Assembly (NCBI GenBank): GCA_025890175.1
Contig: JANPYM010000002.1
Coordinates: 1,688,091-1,752,090 of the forward strand
Length of the DNA stretch: 64,000 nucleotides
Source of the DNA: Ciborinia camelliae
Lineage: Eukaryota > Ascomycota > Leotiomycetes > Helotiales > Sclerotiniaceae
Reading direction: 5' to 3'
The position numbers were made by a program, and so were the translations under genes. Below the pieces are notes generated by a model that saw only the letters and a program-made list of their open reading frames with translations, was not told where the DNA came from and made no database searches. Shown here in pieces: positions 36,793-47,373 of this stretch (position 1 is its first letter; the number at the start of each line of letters is the position of its first letter).

Positions 36793-37236
36793 TTACATCT
36801 TTGTAGGACTGCCTCTCCCATCCTTCGATTCCATGTTACTCTGCAGCGTAGCCTCTAGATTATCTAGACGTCGCGACATCTCGTCCACTGTTTCATATAC
36901 AATTAGTCCTTGGACTCTTTCGAAGCCAGAAATCGCGGTGCGTGAGGATAATGCAGGGAAGAAAGGAGAGAACATACTCTTTGCAAAGATCTCGCTCGAA
37001 ACGCCAGCGAATTTATTCGATAGAGAATTTAGAAGTTCATCAACCACGAGAGAAAGTTCTGCAGTGGCCGAGGCATCGGTTGCTACCTTGGTGTAGGGTT
37101 CAAAGAGTTAGCTGAGGGAACGGGAGCTTGGGGTTAGGGTGGTGCTACGCGTAGGGTAGTGCTGTGTACTAACGGATGTGGTGGAGATGGTGGACATGCG
37201 ATTTGGGTTTGGGGATTTAATATCATTTGTTGCCAT
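36793..37236 (-). CDS. HSBP1-like small coiled-coil protein
   Basis: Three exons, complement(36793..36887, 36978..37086, 37174..37236), give 88 aa. Introns are 90 and 87 bp, with GTATGT and GTTAGT donors. The core LSLVVDELLNSLSNKFAGVSSEIFAKMDEMSRRLDNLEATLQ is a continuous amphipathic heptad helix. It matches heat-shock-factor-binding protein 1 (HSBP1: a DELL/MxxKF...I-DDMSxRIDDLE pattern). The animal protein forms coiled-coil oligomers and binds the HSF trimerisation helix, and has also been tied to the WASH complex. The fungal role is not established. The gene is missed by simple ORF scanning because each exon is short. Confidence 0.78.
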
Positions 37237-37606
37237 GGTTGGGAAATGGTCAATATAGATTTGTAGTTGGAAAATTTTGAAGACTTATTCGTACACGATT
37301 TGAGGTAGAGACGGTGTATTGTTTTGTTTTGAGAAGCTATAGTCTTATTTATCAGGGTGCGTGAATAAGGTACAAATACAAATACAAAGGTTAAGGGTGG
37401 TGGGGCGGTATTTGGGGAGGGAATGTGCCCGATGATGCCTCATTAAAGTGATTGTATCACAACGAACCATATATCAAATTCACTACAACGAACTATTCAT
37501 CCAAACTTCGCAGATTCAAGATGTCTTCTCACTTTTTCCCTGATTGAGTCGAGCATGGCAGACTCTCAAATAATAACAAAAATCAAAGGATAAACAACTT
37601 GCAAAG
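37237..37606. promoter_or_regulatory. Divergent promoter region, HSBP1-like / dsc1
   Basis: 370 bp between divergent start codons. Contains a short direct repeat (ACAAATACAAATACAAA, about 37371-37387) and a doubled CAACGAAC (37458-37491). No ORF is seen. Confidence 0.35.
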
Positions 37607-40303
37607 ATGCCACCTCCACGCGGCGACCTATCGCTCCTCTTGTTCATTATCATGGTCCTTTGGTGGTTTGGATCCAATGACACCAGCACCCCTTCGAATT
37701 TTGGAAATCTGCAGAGCTATGTAGAGAAACAATTGGCGCGCAACGAACATGTGTTTGGAGTGTTGAATATGACAAATTATGGGGATTTTGCGCCGGAGAA
37801 GTCGGAAAATGCTAGCTACCTGAATCTGACGGGATTTAAGGCGGAGGATGGATATAGATGGGAGAGATTGGATGCGTTTAAAGAGAGGAGCAGGGAATTG
37901 GGTAAATGGGCGAGAGGAACTGTGGGAGGTCCGGAATTCAATGGAGAAGGCGTGAATGGGCTAGAGGGAAGGATTTATGCAAATGTGACGGGAGTGGTGA
38001 GGGGGAGGTGGGCCAGATATATGGGAGGCTTGGTGGAGGGGAAAGAGAGGAGGGGAGGGTTGAATTTGAGTGTTATTGCGCCGGGGGTGGTCTGGGCTGT
38101 TAGGGACGAGGAGTTATGGGCGAGGAATGTTACGGGGACGGAGGGGAAAGTTATGTTGAGGTTGGATGAGGTTGGATTGGAAGAAATGGTTGTAGAGGGG
38201 CATAAAGGGGATACCGTCGAAGGTGAAACTTCAGCAAACGCTGAGGAAGAAACTCCGAAAGAGGAGGCGAAAATTCGGAAAAGACATATATCTGATGGAA
38301 TCGAGAAGGTTGATCTTGGAATCGGCGCAAATCCGACTGCGGGTATGCTTGTTAGGGAAATTTCGGCCTCATTGACAGTTCAAGATGAGAGCAGTAACGG
38401 AGATGGACATGAGATGAGAATGCATGGTGTACACTGGCCGAATGAAGGAGGGATCCTTTTGACAACTACCAGCGACAAATTCGCTGGAGCTTATGGCCTC
38501 CCTCACTTTACCACCGATGAGGATCATTTCACAAGCAGTGCGGAGGTTATGAAGAAAATTCTAGGTATCAGACTGCAAAAATTCAAGGAATCGGCAAAAG
38601 AAAATCCAAGGAGTCTTCTGGAACCGAATTCGGGTCAAGTCGATGGTTTCCCAACACCTCATTGCGAATACATCTTGTTTGCTCAAGTACAACCTTTGAA
38701 ATTCAATGGTCTCGAGTATCAAGATAGATCATCCAATGCCCGCTTTTTCGTCCAGGAACTGGAAAACGAGCTTCGATTCCCAAATGGTGCTCCTACTCCC
38801 CAGCCGCCGAAGTTACAACTATCTACAATAATTTTCTCGCCTGATTGCGGATTTATGCTCGAGTCAAAAGGTCCGCCGAATTTTGCCCCTGTTGATGGAG
38901 AGCATCTTGTGGGCATGAAGCAGGAGGTATGGCTGCAAAGTATTCGTTCTTGGTTGACAGTACTTGCAGTGGTAGCCCTTGGACAGGCTCTAATTCTAAA
39001 ATATCAATTTAAGGAGGCTTCTACACCGTCAACTGTGGGGCGTGTTAGCATCTATACTGTTGCTATGATGCTCCTGGCGGACGGATTACTGTTTTTTACT
39101 ATGGCGCTGGCGAGTGCTACATTATCCAGCATCTTTCCGTCTGCATTATTAGCATCATTTGCCGGAATGATGTCTGTAGCCCTGGGAATTCGCTTCATAG
39201 CCACTATTTATGGGGTTCAGGAACCGGAACGATTGGAGCAGGAAAGGGCACAAGCAGCAGCTTTAGCAGAATTACAAGCTAGAAACCCACCTGTGGCTGT
39301 ACAAACAGCGCCAGTTATCTCAGCGGCAGGGGCTGATACATTACCATTACCTGTTACGTCTTCTACAACTCAAGATGTCCCTATTATCATTCCTTCAGAC
39401 CAAGACATCGATGCCGAAATAGCCGAAAATATGAACGCAACTTCAATACTACCTCGTCCCGCAGGAGCCCCAACTACCGCAACCACCCAACCTGAATCCA
39501 GAGTAAGCTCCGATATAACCCGCTACTACGGCCAGTTCATCCTTCTCCTAACAACGATCCTTCTTCTTTCCATCGCCTCCACCACTTGGCCCGTGTCCCT
39601 CCGAACAGCCTACGTCCACCTTCTCTCCTTCATATATATGTCCCTCTGGATTCCCCAGATAAAACGCAATATCACGCGGAACTGCCGGAAAGCTCTTCTT
39701 TGGCGTTTCGTCATCGCACAGAGTTTACTGAGGTTGGCACCCTTTGCTTATTTTTATCTATATGAAGACAATTTCCTCTTTAGCGAGAGTGATTGGACGG
39801 CAATGATAGTTCTTACGGGATGGGTTTGGTGCCAGCTTGTGGTATTATACAGTCAGGAGGTCCTTGGACCCAGATGGGCGGTTCCAAAACGATTCGGTTG
39901 GTATAAGGAGGGATGGGACTATCATCCCGTGTTGCGAGAAGATAATGTTGAGGCTGGGGGTTTGCCTATCGGTCTTGTGAAAGTTCCGGTGAACTCTCCT
40001 ACCTCTCCAGATTTTGAGGAAGCGGACATGGCTACAGAAAGTGAGAGGGATAGGGATCGGGATAGAGATAGTAAGGCTGGGATCAGAGCCGTAGATTGCG
40101 CGATTTGTATGCAAATTCTGGAGGTGCCGGTGGTGGGAATTGGTGAGGACGAGAAGGTGTTGGGCGGCGTGAAGGGGGCTTGGGATAGGAGGAGTTATAT
40201 GGTGACGCCTTGTCGACATGTTTTTCACACGCCGTGCTTGGTGGGCTGGATGAAGTATCGCTTGCAGTGTCCGATTTGTAGGGAGGGATTGCCGCCTTTG
40301 TGA
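37607..40303 (+). CDS. dsc1: Dsc/Tul1 membrane RING E3 ubiquitin ligase
   Basis: Single exon, 898 aa. A hydrophobic N-terminus (LSLLLFIIMVLWWFG) is followed by a ~430-residue lumenal part with many N-x-S/T sites (for example NMTNYG, NASYLNLT). About seven membrane helices lie between roughly residues 445 and 765. The C-terminal cytosolic RING-H2 reads CAICMQIL, then CRHVFHTPC and QCPIC, ending REGLPPL. This architecture is that of Tul1 (yeast) and Dsc1/DscA, the catalytic subunit of the Golgi/endosomal Dsc ligase. That ligase ubiquitinates membrane proteins and, in many fungi, is needed to cleave SREBP. A 40-bp-odd loop between RING Cys pairs is Gly-rich and long. Confidence 0.94.
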   Translation: MPPPRGDLSLLLFIIMVLWWFGSNDTSTPSNFGNLQSYVEKQLARNEHVFGVLNMTNYGDFAPEKSENASYLNLTGFKAEDGYRWERLDAFKERSRELGKWARGTVGGPEFNGEGVNGLEGRIYANVTGVVRGRWARYMGGLVEGKERRGGLNLSVIAPGVVWAVRDEELWARNVTGTEGKVMLRLDEVGLEEMVVEGHKGDTVEGETSANAEEETPKEEAKIRKRHISDGIEKVDLGIGANPTAGMLVREISASLTVQDESSNGDGHEMRMHGVHWPNEGGILLTTTSDKFAGAYGLPHFTTDEDHFTSSAEVMKKILGIRLQKFKESAKENPRSLLEPNSGQVDGFPTPHCEYILFAQVQPLKFNGLEYQDRSSNARFFVQELENELRFPNGAPTPQPPKLQLSTIIFSPDCGFMLESKGPPNFAPVDGEHLVGMKQEVWLQSIRSWLTVLAVVALGQALILKYQFKEASTPSTVGRVSIYTVAMMLLADGLLFFTMALASATLSSIFPSALLASFAGMMSVALGIRFIATIYGVQEPERLEQERAQAAALAELQARNPPVAVQTAPVISAAGADTLPLPVTSSTTQDVPIIIPSDQDIDAEIAENMNATSILPRPAGAPTTATTQPESRVSSDITRYYGQFILLLTTILLLSIASTTWPVSLRTAYVHLLSFIYMSLWIPQIKRNITRNCRKALLWRFVIAQSLLRLAPFAYFYLYEDNFLFSESDWTAMIVLTGWVWCQLVVLYSQEVLGPRWAVPKRFGWYKEGWDYHPVLREDNVEAGGLPIGLVKVPVNSPTSPDFEEADMATESERDRDRDRDSKAGIRAVDCAICMQILEVPVVGIGEDEKVLGGVKGAWDRRSYMVTPCRHVFHTPCLVGWMKYRLQCPICREGLPPL

Positions 40304-42108
40304 TGTGGGAGAACGAGAGATGGGAGCATGGATACGGGTAATGGCAGGCAGTACCACTCTACACGTACATATTGGGATAAGAGAGAAGATGGTTCATATG
40401 GCATAGTGAGATAGCAAGGATGCTATTGAATACACATTCGACTCCAAAATTCATATTGGTTCTTGTCTTGTCTGGATTTGCTTGAATGCCGAATTTTTTT
40501 CATGATTCACTCACTCACTATAATACTCGAGGTATACCCAAGGCCCAATCTATAATTTTGTAATAGCTACCTGGGTAGGTATGCGGCTTCATAAAGTGGC
40601 TCGAACTATCAAGGTGCTGTAATTAATGGAATCTCTTTTTTGTCTTCTCTCCCTCGGGCTAGGTATGGTAGGGTTGTATGGAAAATTTAATTCGCTCTGG
40701 GTTTTCAAGCATTGGTTGTTTCAAGTGGTGGGTAGGTAGGTACCTTGATGACTGTCAATAACTTCCCTACCTAGGTACCCTACCTATCATATGTAAGATG
40801 GGATGAGATGAGACGAGATAGGAACACTTGAGTAAAAAGAATATCTATACCTTGATCTCAGGAGATGGAGAAATCGAGAGTGCAACGCATCGAGTTGAGG
40901 GTTTTGGAGTAGGTAGGTAGGTAGGCTGCACAAGGCGGCCCCGGGATAGGTAGCGGCTTTGTATACCTACCTACCTACCTGTATCTCGAGCACAGAAGTG
41001 CACGTGGGGAGGTGGGTGGGTATTAGTATTAGTATTTAGTATTGGATGTTCGTCATCGCTCTAGTTGTTTGTTATGTGAAAAGTTTGACGGTAGCTGGAG
41101 GCTGATGGTATGGTGATGGTGACCAGGGGATCAGGGGATGCAAATAAGCGGGGATGATGATATGTTGCCCCTGAAAATACTAGGGAGGTAGGTAGGTATT
41201 ACAACTAATCGGTACCTACCTACCTACCTACCTAGGTAGGTACTCAATGATGAAATAAGCGGGAATGTGAGAGGCTGGCCCTCGAGAATATCTCAGCTAT
41301 TTTGTATTTTAAACAAAAGCGTTTCGTGTGAAAGAACGTCCACATGACAGAGAGTACTTTCGCAAGAGGATTTGAAAAGTAAGTAGATATGCACAAAAGG
41401 ATGAATGATCCAACCGGCAGACGTGGAATTGGGGGATTGTGGTCTTTGTGAAGAAGTTTCAGAGGGAATGATATCCATTTGGAGGTTAACAAGTGAATGC
41501 AATTGTCCGAGATCGGATGGTGATATCATAGAGAATTGTGCCCTCTGTTGTAAACGGAGTCATATTCCGTTAACTGTAGTCAAGCCATCCAGCTGTGTTG
41601 TTGTAGGTAGTAGTCTCTATATCATCCACATATGGGGGAAACTCATCACTCCATTAAGCTTTCTTCTAAACCCTTCCATCACCTTCATCACCATTTGTGA
41701 ATTACTACCCAGTTGATTGAATCTCCCCCTTTCCCCCACATCCAGGTCATTCCCCTAGAAAATGTTTACTACATTCACACTAGACGTCAGTGAATGCCGT
41801 GGCGCAGCCACCTCATTGGTTTCCTACCTCTCCGAAAAAGCATGATTCACGAGCCACGTTTCTTGCACCTCGGTTCCTATAAGAGAGCTTCAGATGGCTT
41901 CATTCTTTGTGCAACCTTAAACCCCAATACACAACAAAAGTTCCAAAGAACGACCAACCCCCAAGCAACTTGCTTTCATAATACTTCTCCGCGTCAAGAG
42001 ACAACATACTGGCTTGCGTCTCCTATCTTTATCTTCATATCTTTCTTATTCACAAATATCATATACCTGATCACTTGTATCTACCATATTATTTGTGACT
42101 CCAAAACC
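40304..42108. repeat. Intergenic region rich in CCTA/TAGG repeats
   Basis: 1.8 kb holding the densest set of CCTA/TAGG tetranucleotide runs in the window: about 40565-40582, 40733-40792, 40911-40925, 40963-40981 and 41184-41242. Several form palindromes centred on CCTAGG; the longest has GTACCTACC arms near 41211-41242. The open frame of the next gene can be extended to an ATG at 41794, but this part reads like a leader. Confidence 0.6.
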
Positions 42109-43497
42109 ATGACTCACCGTCCAGATACGATGTCACTTCCTGCCAACATCTTCTGCTGCGACTGTTGCACTGAAGTTGACACTCGACACTCCGACAAGCC
42201 GTACAACGATCCCAACAGGCAGTTTCACCAGGCTATTTATCAGTCATTCCTCAATTTTGCAACCCGATTATCAGAAGTCAAAAACCTTGAGTTGGCCCAA
42301 GCTCGTGAGGCTGCTGAACTTCAACGTCAAGCAGCCGAAATCTATGCAGCAGCTATTTCAGTTCGGAAAGACTCGGATGATGTTTCCATGACGCTCTTGG
42401 ACATGATTCGAAGTTATAATCCTGATCACCAGATGACCCGTCAAGCCCCACCTGCTTCATTGGCCTCCACCAAATCTCCTACCCCTTCATTAACATTCAC
42501 TGGTGCATTTGCACTACCCTCTTCCCCTCCATTTTCCCCTGCCATCACACCACCTAAGCCAATTGTAGCCAAGAATTGCTCCGGCTTTCACTCTTTCGCA
42601 AATAGCGATTCGGTCTTTGGATCACCCCTGATGACCCCACCATATTCAAAACCATCTTCAAAGCCCAACTCCAAGATGACCTCGATTTCTTCCGGGGTTG
42701 GACAATCATTCATGGAGTTCCTCAGGAATGGAGTTACTGCCATTCCTTCATCAGGAGCCCCCAATCCTGGATCAAGCATCACTGACTCGAAAATCCCGGA
42801 GTGGAGATCACGTGCGATGGCTCAAGCGATGCAACCTCTTGCCCAATCTTCCACTCCTCTTGGAATATCCGGGCTCGGTAGATCTTCAAGATCTCCATGG
42901 TCATTCGAACCAACACAATCTCCAGCTCGTACCGAAACGTTCGGGTCGTCTCAATCCTCGACAACTACTGAAACGTTGGAGCCATTTCAATATTCGGCTT
43001 TTACTGGAACATTGGGCCCAGCCCAGTATTCAAATTCGGCCGAAACATTCGCGGACATTTCTTTCGATGATTTCAGAACCGACCGAGCATCATATTGGAC
43101 AGAAACAGCCTCGGAGCCTTTCATTCCTCAACGTGTTCTTTCTCCATCCAATCTGGTCAACAACCCACTCATTACCAGTCCTCCCCCATCTTACGTGATT
43201 CACATCACCTCGCGTCAAGATTACGGCAAGACCGAATCTCATCGCTACTTTGTCTGTCCCACAGACCTCACATCTGACTGGCCAGAAGTCAGTCTACTCC
43301 AATGGTTTGCAGCTGGAGTTGGTTATGATGTCAAAGCCGAAAAATGGGATCATAAGTGTATGCAGCATCAAAGATTTTTTCGAATGGTCTTAAGACCTAA
43401 TTTGGCAATGAGGGAATGGGGTTTGGGCAAACCATTGGAGGAGTTGAAGGCGGAATTGGCAAAGTTGAACGCAGCTGCAGCGAAGGGGGGTGTATAG
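42109..43497 (+). CDS. Unrecognised protein with Ser/Pro-rich linker
   Basis: Single exon, 462 aa from the ATG at 42109 (context AAAACCATGA). An upstream in-frame ATG at 41794 would add 105 residues including a hydrophobic segment. N-terminal CCDCCTEVD is followed by a helical region (FLNFATRLSEVKNLELAQAREAAELQRQAAEI). The middle is Ser/Thr/Pro-rich, with a short ETxE-S-QxS/YS repeat near residues 275-315. The C-terminal 100 residues look folded (YVIHITSRQDYGKTESHRYFVCP, DLTSDWPEVSLLQWFAAGVGYDVKAEKWDHKCM). I recognise no family. Long open frame and composition make it a likely gene. Confidence 0.65.
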   Translation: MTHRPDTMSLPANIFCCDCCTEVDTRHSDKPYNDPNRQFHQAIYQSFLNFATRLSEVKNLELAQAREAAELQRQAAEIYAAAISVRKDSDDVSMTLLDMIRSYNPDHQMTRQAPPASLASTKSPTPSLTFTGAFALPSSPPFSPAITPPKPIVAKNCSGFHSFANSDSVFGSPLMTPPYSKPSSKPNSKMTSISSGVGQSFMEFLRNGVTAIPSSGAPNPGSSITDSKIPEWRSRAMAQAMQPLAQSSTPLGISGLGRSSRSPWSFEPTQSPARTETFGSSQSSTTTETLEPFQYSAFTGTLGPAQYSNSAETFADISFDDFRTDRASYWTETASEPFIPQRVLSPSNLVNNPLITSPPPSYVIHITSRQDYGKTESHRYFVCPTDLTSDWPEVSLLQWFAAGVGYDVKAEKWDHKCMQHQRFFRMVLRPNLAMREWGLGKPLEELKAELAKLNAAAAKGGV

Positions 43498-44708
43498 AGA
43501 TGAATGATGGAGGTTGTTCGAGTACATGATTTGCAGAATTGATGGGCTAGTAGCCAAAGTTCGTTGTCTTTTTCTTTTTGCGGGATCTTCGAATATGGCA
43601 AATGACAGATGACAGATGGCGGGTGGAAGGAATTGGAGGAATAGATGCTTTGGCATTGAAGCGTTGCTGGCGATGCTTTTGCGGCTCAGATGAGCCTACC
43701 TTTGAACTAGTAGTTACCATAGTTTTTCATATAGATAGACTTTCGGGTTAGATGGCTTTGCATACTATCGTATGTACGATGGTAATGGCAAAGACCTTGG
43801 GGACCTGAGTCTAGATCTCTGCATTTGGGAGTTTCCTGTTGCGATTAGGTATCTCAAATAGCAATTCAAAGCGTTGAATCTATTTGAATCTTGAGTTAAT
43901 TGTGACTTGCAAATGCTTATTCGAAGTGTGAGTTTTGACCTGGCGGAGTAAATATCCCCATGAGACAACAGCTCTATAGTGAATTATCTGAAACCACTTG
44001 GGCATAGTAAACTGGATCGATACTTGAGGTACCCATACTCTTACTGACTCCAGCTAGCTTCCAGATATGCCCAGTACATCTAACTGTGCAATTGGGATGA
44101 GAGATTGAAAAGATCAATGGTTTTCCAAAAAGGACCAGAGCAAGCCTACTTGCAATTGTGCCTTTGTTCTTTCAATGGCAATTGCTGCAATCAATCAATG
44201 CACATAATCATCATCCTGATCCTGACCAGATCCTGATCTGATCCTGATCCTGACACTAGTCACTTCATGCTCTTCCTTTCATTTGTGGTGTGGACATCTG
44301 GAAAAGAATGATTGTTCAAAAAGAAAGATCGTTCATCTTGTTTTGGAGTTGCCAGTAGTCGGAACTGAAAATTATACCCGAACTTCACCCGAGAGATACA
44401 CTAAAACCTACTAGGTAAGCTCAAGCTCAAGCTCAAGCTCAACATCCGAACCTCGGTATTATTGTGTCACACCTACTCCTGACTGACAACTCCTGACCAC
44501 TCCTGACCTGACCTTGCATCTCATCCATGCTCACATCACATCCGGTATCCAGTCCCAGTCAAGTAAACAAAAACTTAAGTTGATAAATTTCATTTCATTT
44601 CATTTCATTATTTCATCTCTTCTACATCTCTTCTACATCTTTCCCACGTTCTTTCAAAAGTCCATTTGATACCTTTTTTATATATCAAAACTATCTACAT
44701 CACTCCTC
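43498..44708. other. Intergenic region with short tandem repeats
   Basis: 1.2 kb. Repeats of GATCCT(GAT/GAC) at about 44213-44255, AAGCTC x4 near 44418-44442 and TTTCA x4 near 44588-44608 precede the PEX11C start. No gene is seen. Confidence 0.5.
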
Positions 44709-45641
44709 ATGTCCAAAATCAGCGGATTTCCACCCGCAGAAACCTCCCCCACATCCGCCATACCTCTCCCCATACCTCTCCCCATCCCCACACCTTCTCC
44801 CCCGCATATTCCCACACCGCAAGCTCTCCAAAGCTGGCTCCCCTTATACCTATCCAAAACCGATAGTGTCCTCACGCATCTCTCAAAACTCCTCAGTACT
44901 CCCTCCGGTACCGATGTTATCCTCTGCACACTAGGCTATAGTTCCCTTCTTACCTCCAACCTCCTCTCCCGTCTTTCCCTCCATCAAATCCGTCAAACCG
45001 CCCGCCTCCTCATCGAGAAAGCGATTGCGCTCCCCCCAAATACCACAATTTTGCTATCATCCTCTACAATTCATATACCCAGTTCTCGATTACTGGTACT
45101 AGCTGGGAGATTCAAGGCGTTGAGTGCATTGATTTCGGATTTCAGGACATTTGGACGTCTTTGGGGATTATTGGCAATTTATAAATGGGGAAAAGCTACT
45201 TGGAATAGTCCACCCGAAGATACATTGATTAAGAGGATTGTACAAATCCAAGTCCTGGCGAATCTATGTTATCAGGTTTTGGAAAATGGCGCATATCTCA
45301 GCGCGAAAAATATACTCTCCTGGAACAAAACCAAGCGGGCGAAAGCAGAGATATGGAGTGTGAGGTGTTGGATGGTACATGTAGCGCTTGATATTGTGAA
45401 GTTGGGAGTAGAGTATGGGAGAAGGGATAAGGAGATGGCGGAGATGAAGGGAGAAAAAGAAAAGGAACATAGAGAGTGGATGGAGAGATGGAGAAAGAGT
45501 TTGATTGTTAATTTGGCGTATGCGCCATTGACGGTACATTGGAGTTTGGAGGGTGGTCTGGTGACGGAGTTTTGGGTCGGGTTATTGGGGAGTGTGGCCG
45601 GAGGGACGAGTCTGAGATATTTGTGGAAAAATACTGCGTAG
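44709..45641 (+). CDS. pex11C: Peroxin 11C (PEX11-family peroxisome division protein)
   Basis: Single exon, 310 aa. The Pro-rich N-terminus includes a doubled IPLPIP tract. The body matches the Pex11 fold: TDSVLTHLSKLLSTPSGTDVILCTLGYSSLL at the start, RFKALSALISDFRTFGRLWGLL in the amphipathic membrane-remodelling region, and QVLANLCYQVLENGAYLS. A membrane-proximal C-terminus (FWVGLLGSVAGGTSLRYLW) follows. Pex11 proteins elongate and divide peroxisomes. The GRLWGL element and length fit the fungal Pex11C type rather than the shorter Pex11. Confidence 0.87.
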   Translation: MSKISGFPPAETSPTSAIPLPIPLPIPTPSPPHIPTPQALQSWLPLYLSKTDSVLTHLSKLLSTPSGTDVILCTLGYSSLLTSNLLSRLSLHQIRQTARLLIEKAIALPPNTTILLSSSTIHIPSSRLLVLAGRFKALSALISDFRTFGRLWGLLAIYKWGKATWNSPPEDTLIKRIVQIQVLANLCYQVLENGAYLSAKNILSWNKTKRAKAEIWSVRCWMVHVALDIVKLGVEYGRRDKEMAEMKGEKEKEHREWMERWRKSLIVNLAYAPLTVHWSLEGGLVTEFWVGLLGSVAGGTSLRYLWKNTA

Positions 45642-47373
45642 TAGTAGAGGTATGGAGTGAGTAGAGGAGGGGTGGAATAAGATATTGGTTAAATTGGAAG
45701 AACAGTACAAAAATTAAGACAATGTCAATGTCGGAGTCAGGTATGAAGATGAAGATAGGGGAAACAAGTGTTCGGATCCAATATACTGTAGTATGTATAC
45801 AATCATCATGCATCAAACCTCAAGAAGAAATCTCAGTATCAACCAATGACCCCAAACTGGGGTTGTAAACGGAGCTCTCTCCGTTCTTTTGTATACCGGT
45901 ATCTACGGGATCTCGCATACATATACACATACGCATCCACCCAAAAATCATCCTCCATCAATCCCCCAACCGACTCCATAAACGGAGACGGAGTACCCCT
46001 CCTAAATACTACACATCATATTTTTATTTTGCATCAGGCAAACAAATTTCCAAGCCCCTTTCATCATACATCTACGGAGCCTCTCACAACATATTCATAT
46101 ATATCTATCATCGGATAGCCAGCCAGCCTTGACACAACATACGTCAAACACTACATGCATTGTATCCCGCACCCATTTTCGGAATTTCTTCCACATCAGA
46201 CTATCATCTACTGTATCTCCTATCCATAACGGGGCCGGACCTTTTCCACTATCTTCCACCTCGTCCTCACACAAGCCATCAAACACCACACAGCCCAGCC
46301 CAGCCCGGCCCGGCACAACGAGCTGCAAACCATACCATAGCGCAATACGATAGATACGATACGATGAGATACGATGCGATACGATACGATGACGATAGAC
46401 GATACGATAGCGCTACGATGGCGCTACGATAGCGCTACGATGGCGTCACACAGCTCGCTGCCAACACACACATTCGCATCACTGGACTCGTCTGTACTAC
46501 GTTTGCTGCTGAAGATATGCAGGTAGCCTTGATAGAGCCCCTCGACCATCCCACACTCACCCAATGAACTCTCTCGCATCCCTCTCACATCCCTTTCACA
46601 TCCACATCCAACACGAATCTCACCCTCCCCCACTTCCCACCACAAACACCGTCATGACCTCATCTCCATCCAATCATCCGCGTTACCAAGAAGCGTTTGC
46701 ACGGGAAGGCGCAGCATGAGGATATGGTAATGTGAGGGGTTTGCGGCTTGCTTATTGGATGCGTATGGGGGGTGGGAATGGATGCTGTTGAAATCTATCG
46801 GGTTGCGTGCGTGTGTGGCCGTTCAAACTTCAAGCTTCAAATTTCAAATGCATCTGAGATGTTGCGTTGCATGCAAGAAATTGAATGCATGGATGGAATT
46901 ACTAGAAAGATGGTTGCGAGCGTTCCTCCCTAACCAGTATGCATGTACAGTATTTTTGTGTGACAGTTGGTGTGCTGACGACGGTGAAAGTTATCTACCT
47001 TCTTTTCAAGAGGGAGGATTAAGCTTCAACCACGGGGGGAGAGATGGAGTTGTGTATCTTTTGAAGGAGATGAAGTGCATAGAATGAATGTCCTATACTG
47101 TTTGTTGTAATGAACTCATTGACATGATATACTAGCATACAATATTGAAAAACCACCGACTACTAACCTCACTACTGACTCCTGACTGCTTACAGAGAAT
47201 CGTATTCTTACCCTTCCATTGCACTTTATTCCTTTCTTTTCACCCTCATGACTCAGAAGTGAAATCACCAAATTTTCCCCGTCCGTCTTCACGCTTTCTC
47301 TGCAAGACTCCCTCTTCCTCTCCCCCACCAATTTTCCATCCCATCCCTCTCCCCTATCCCATCCCCCCTATCC
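45642..47373. other. Intergenic region with GATAC/CGATAGC repeats
   Basis: 1.7 kb of low-complexity DNA. At 46344-46445 there are degenerate GATAC units followed by alternating GCGCTACGATGGC/AGC units. A CCCGGCCC-type GC-rich patch lies near 46295-46315. The ORFs crossing it are short and overlap in several frames; none is supported. Confidence 0.5.

Noticed and set aside
44213..44255. GATCCTGAT repeat considered as a possible regulatory or CRISPR-like array
   Set aside because: Too short, no spacers, and a simple microsatellite explains it.
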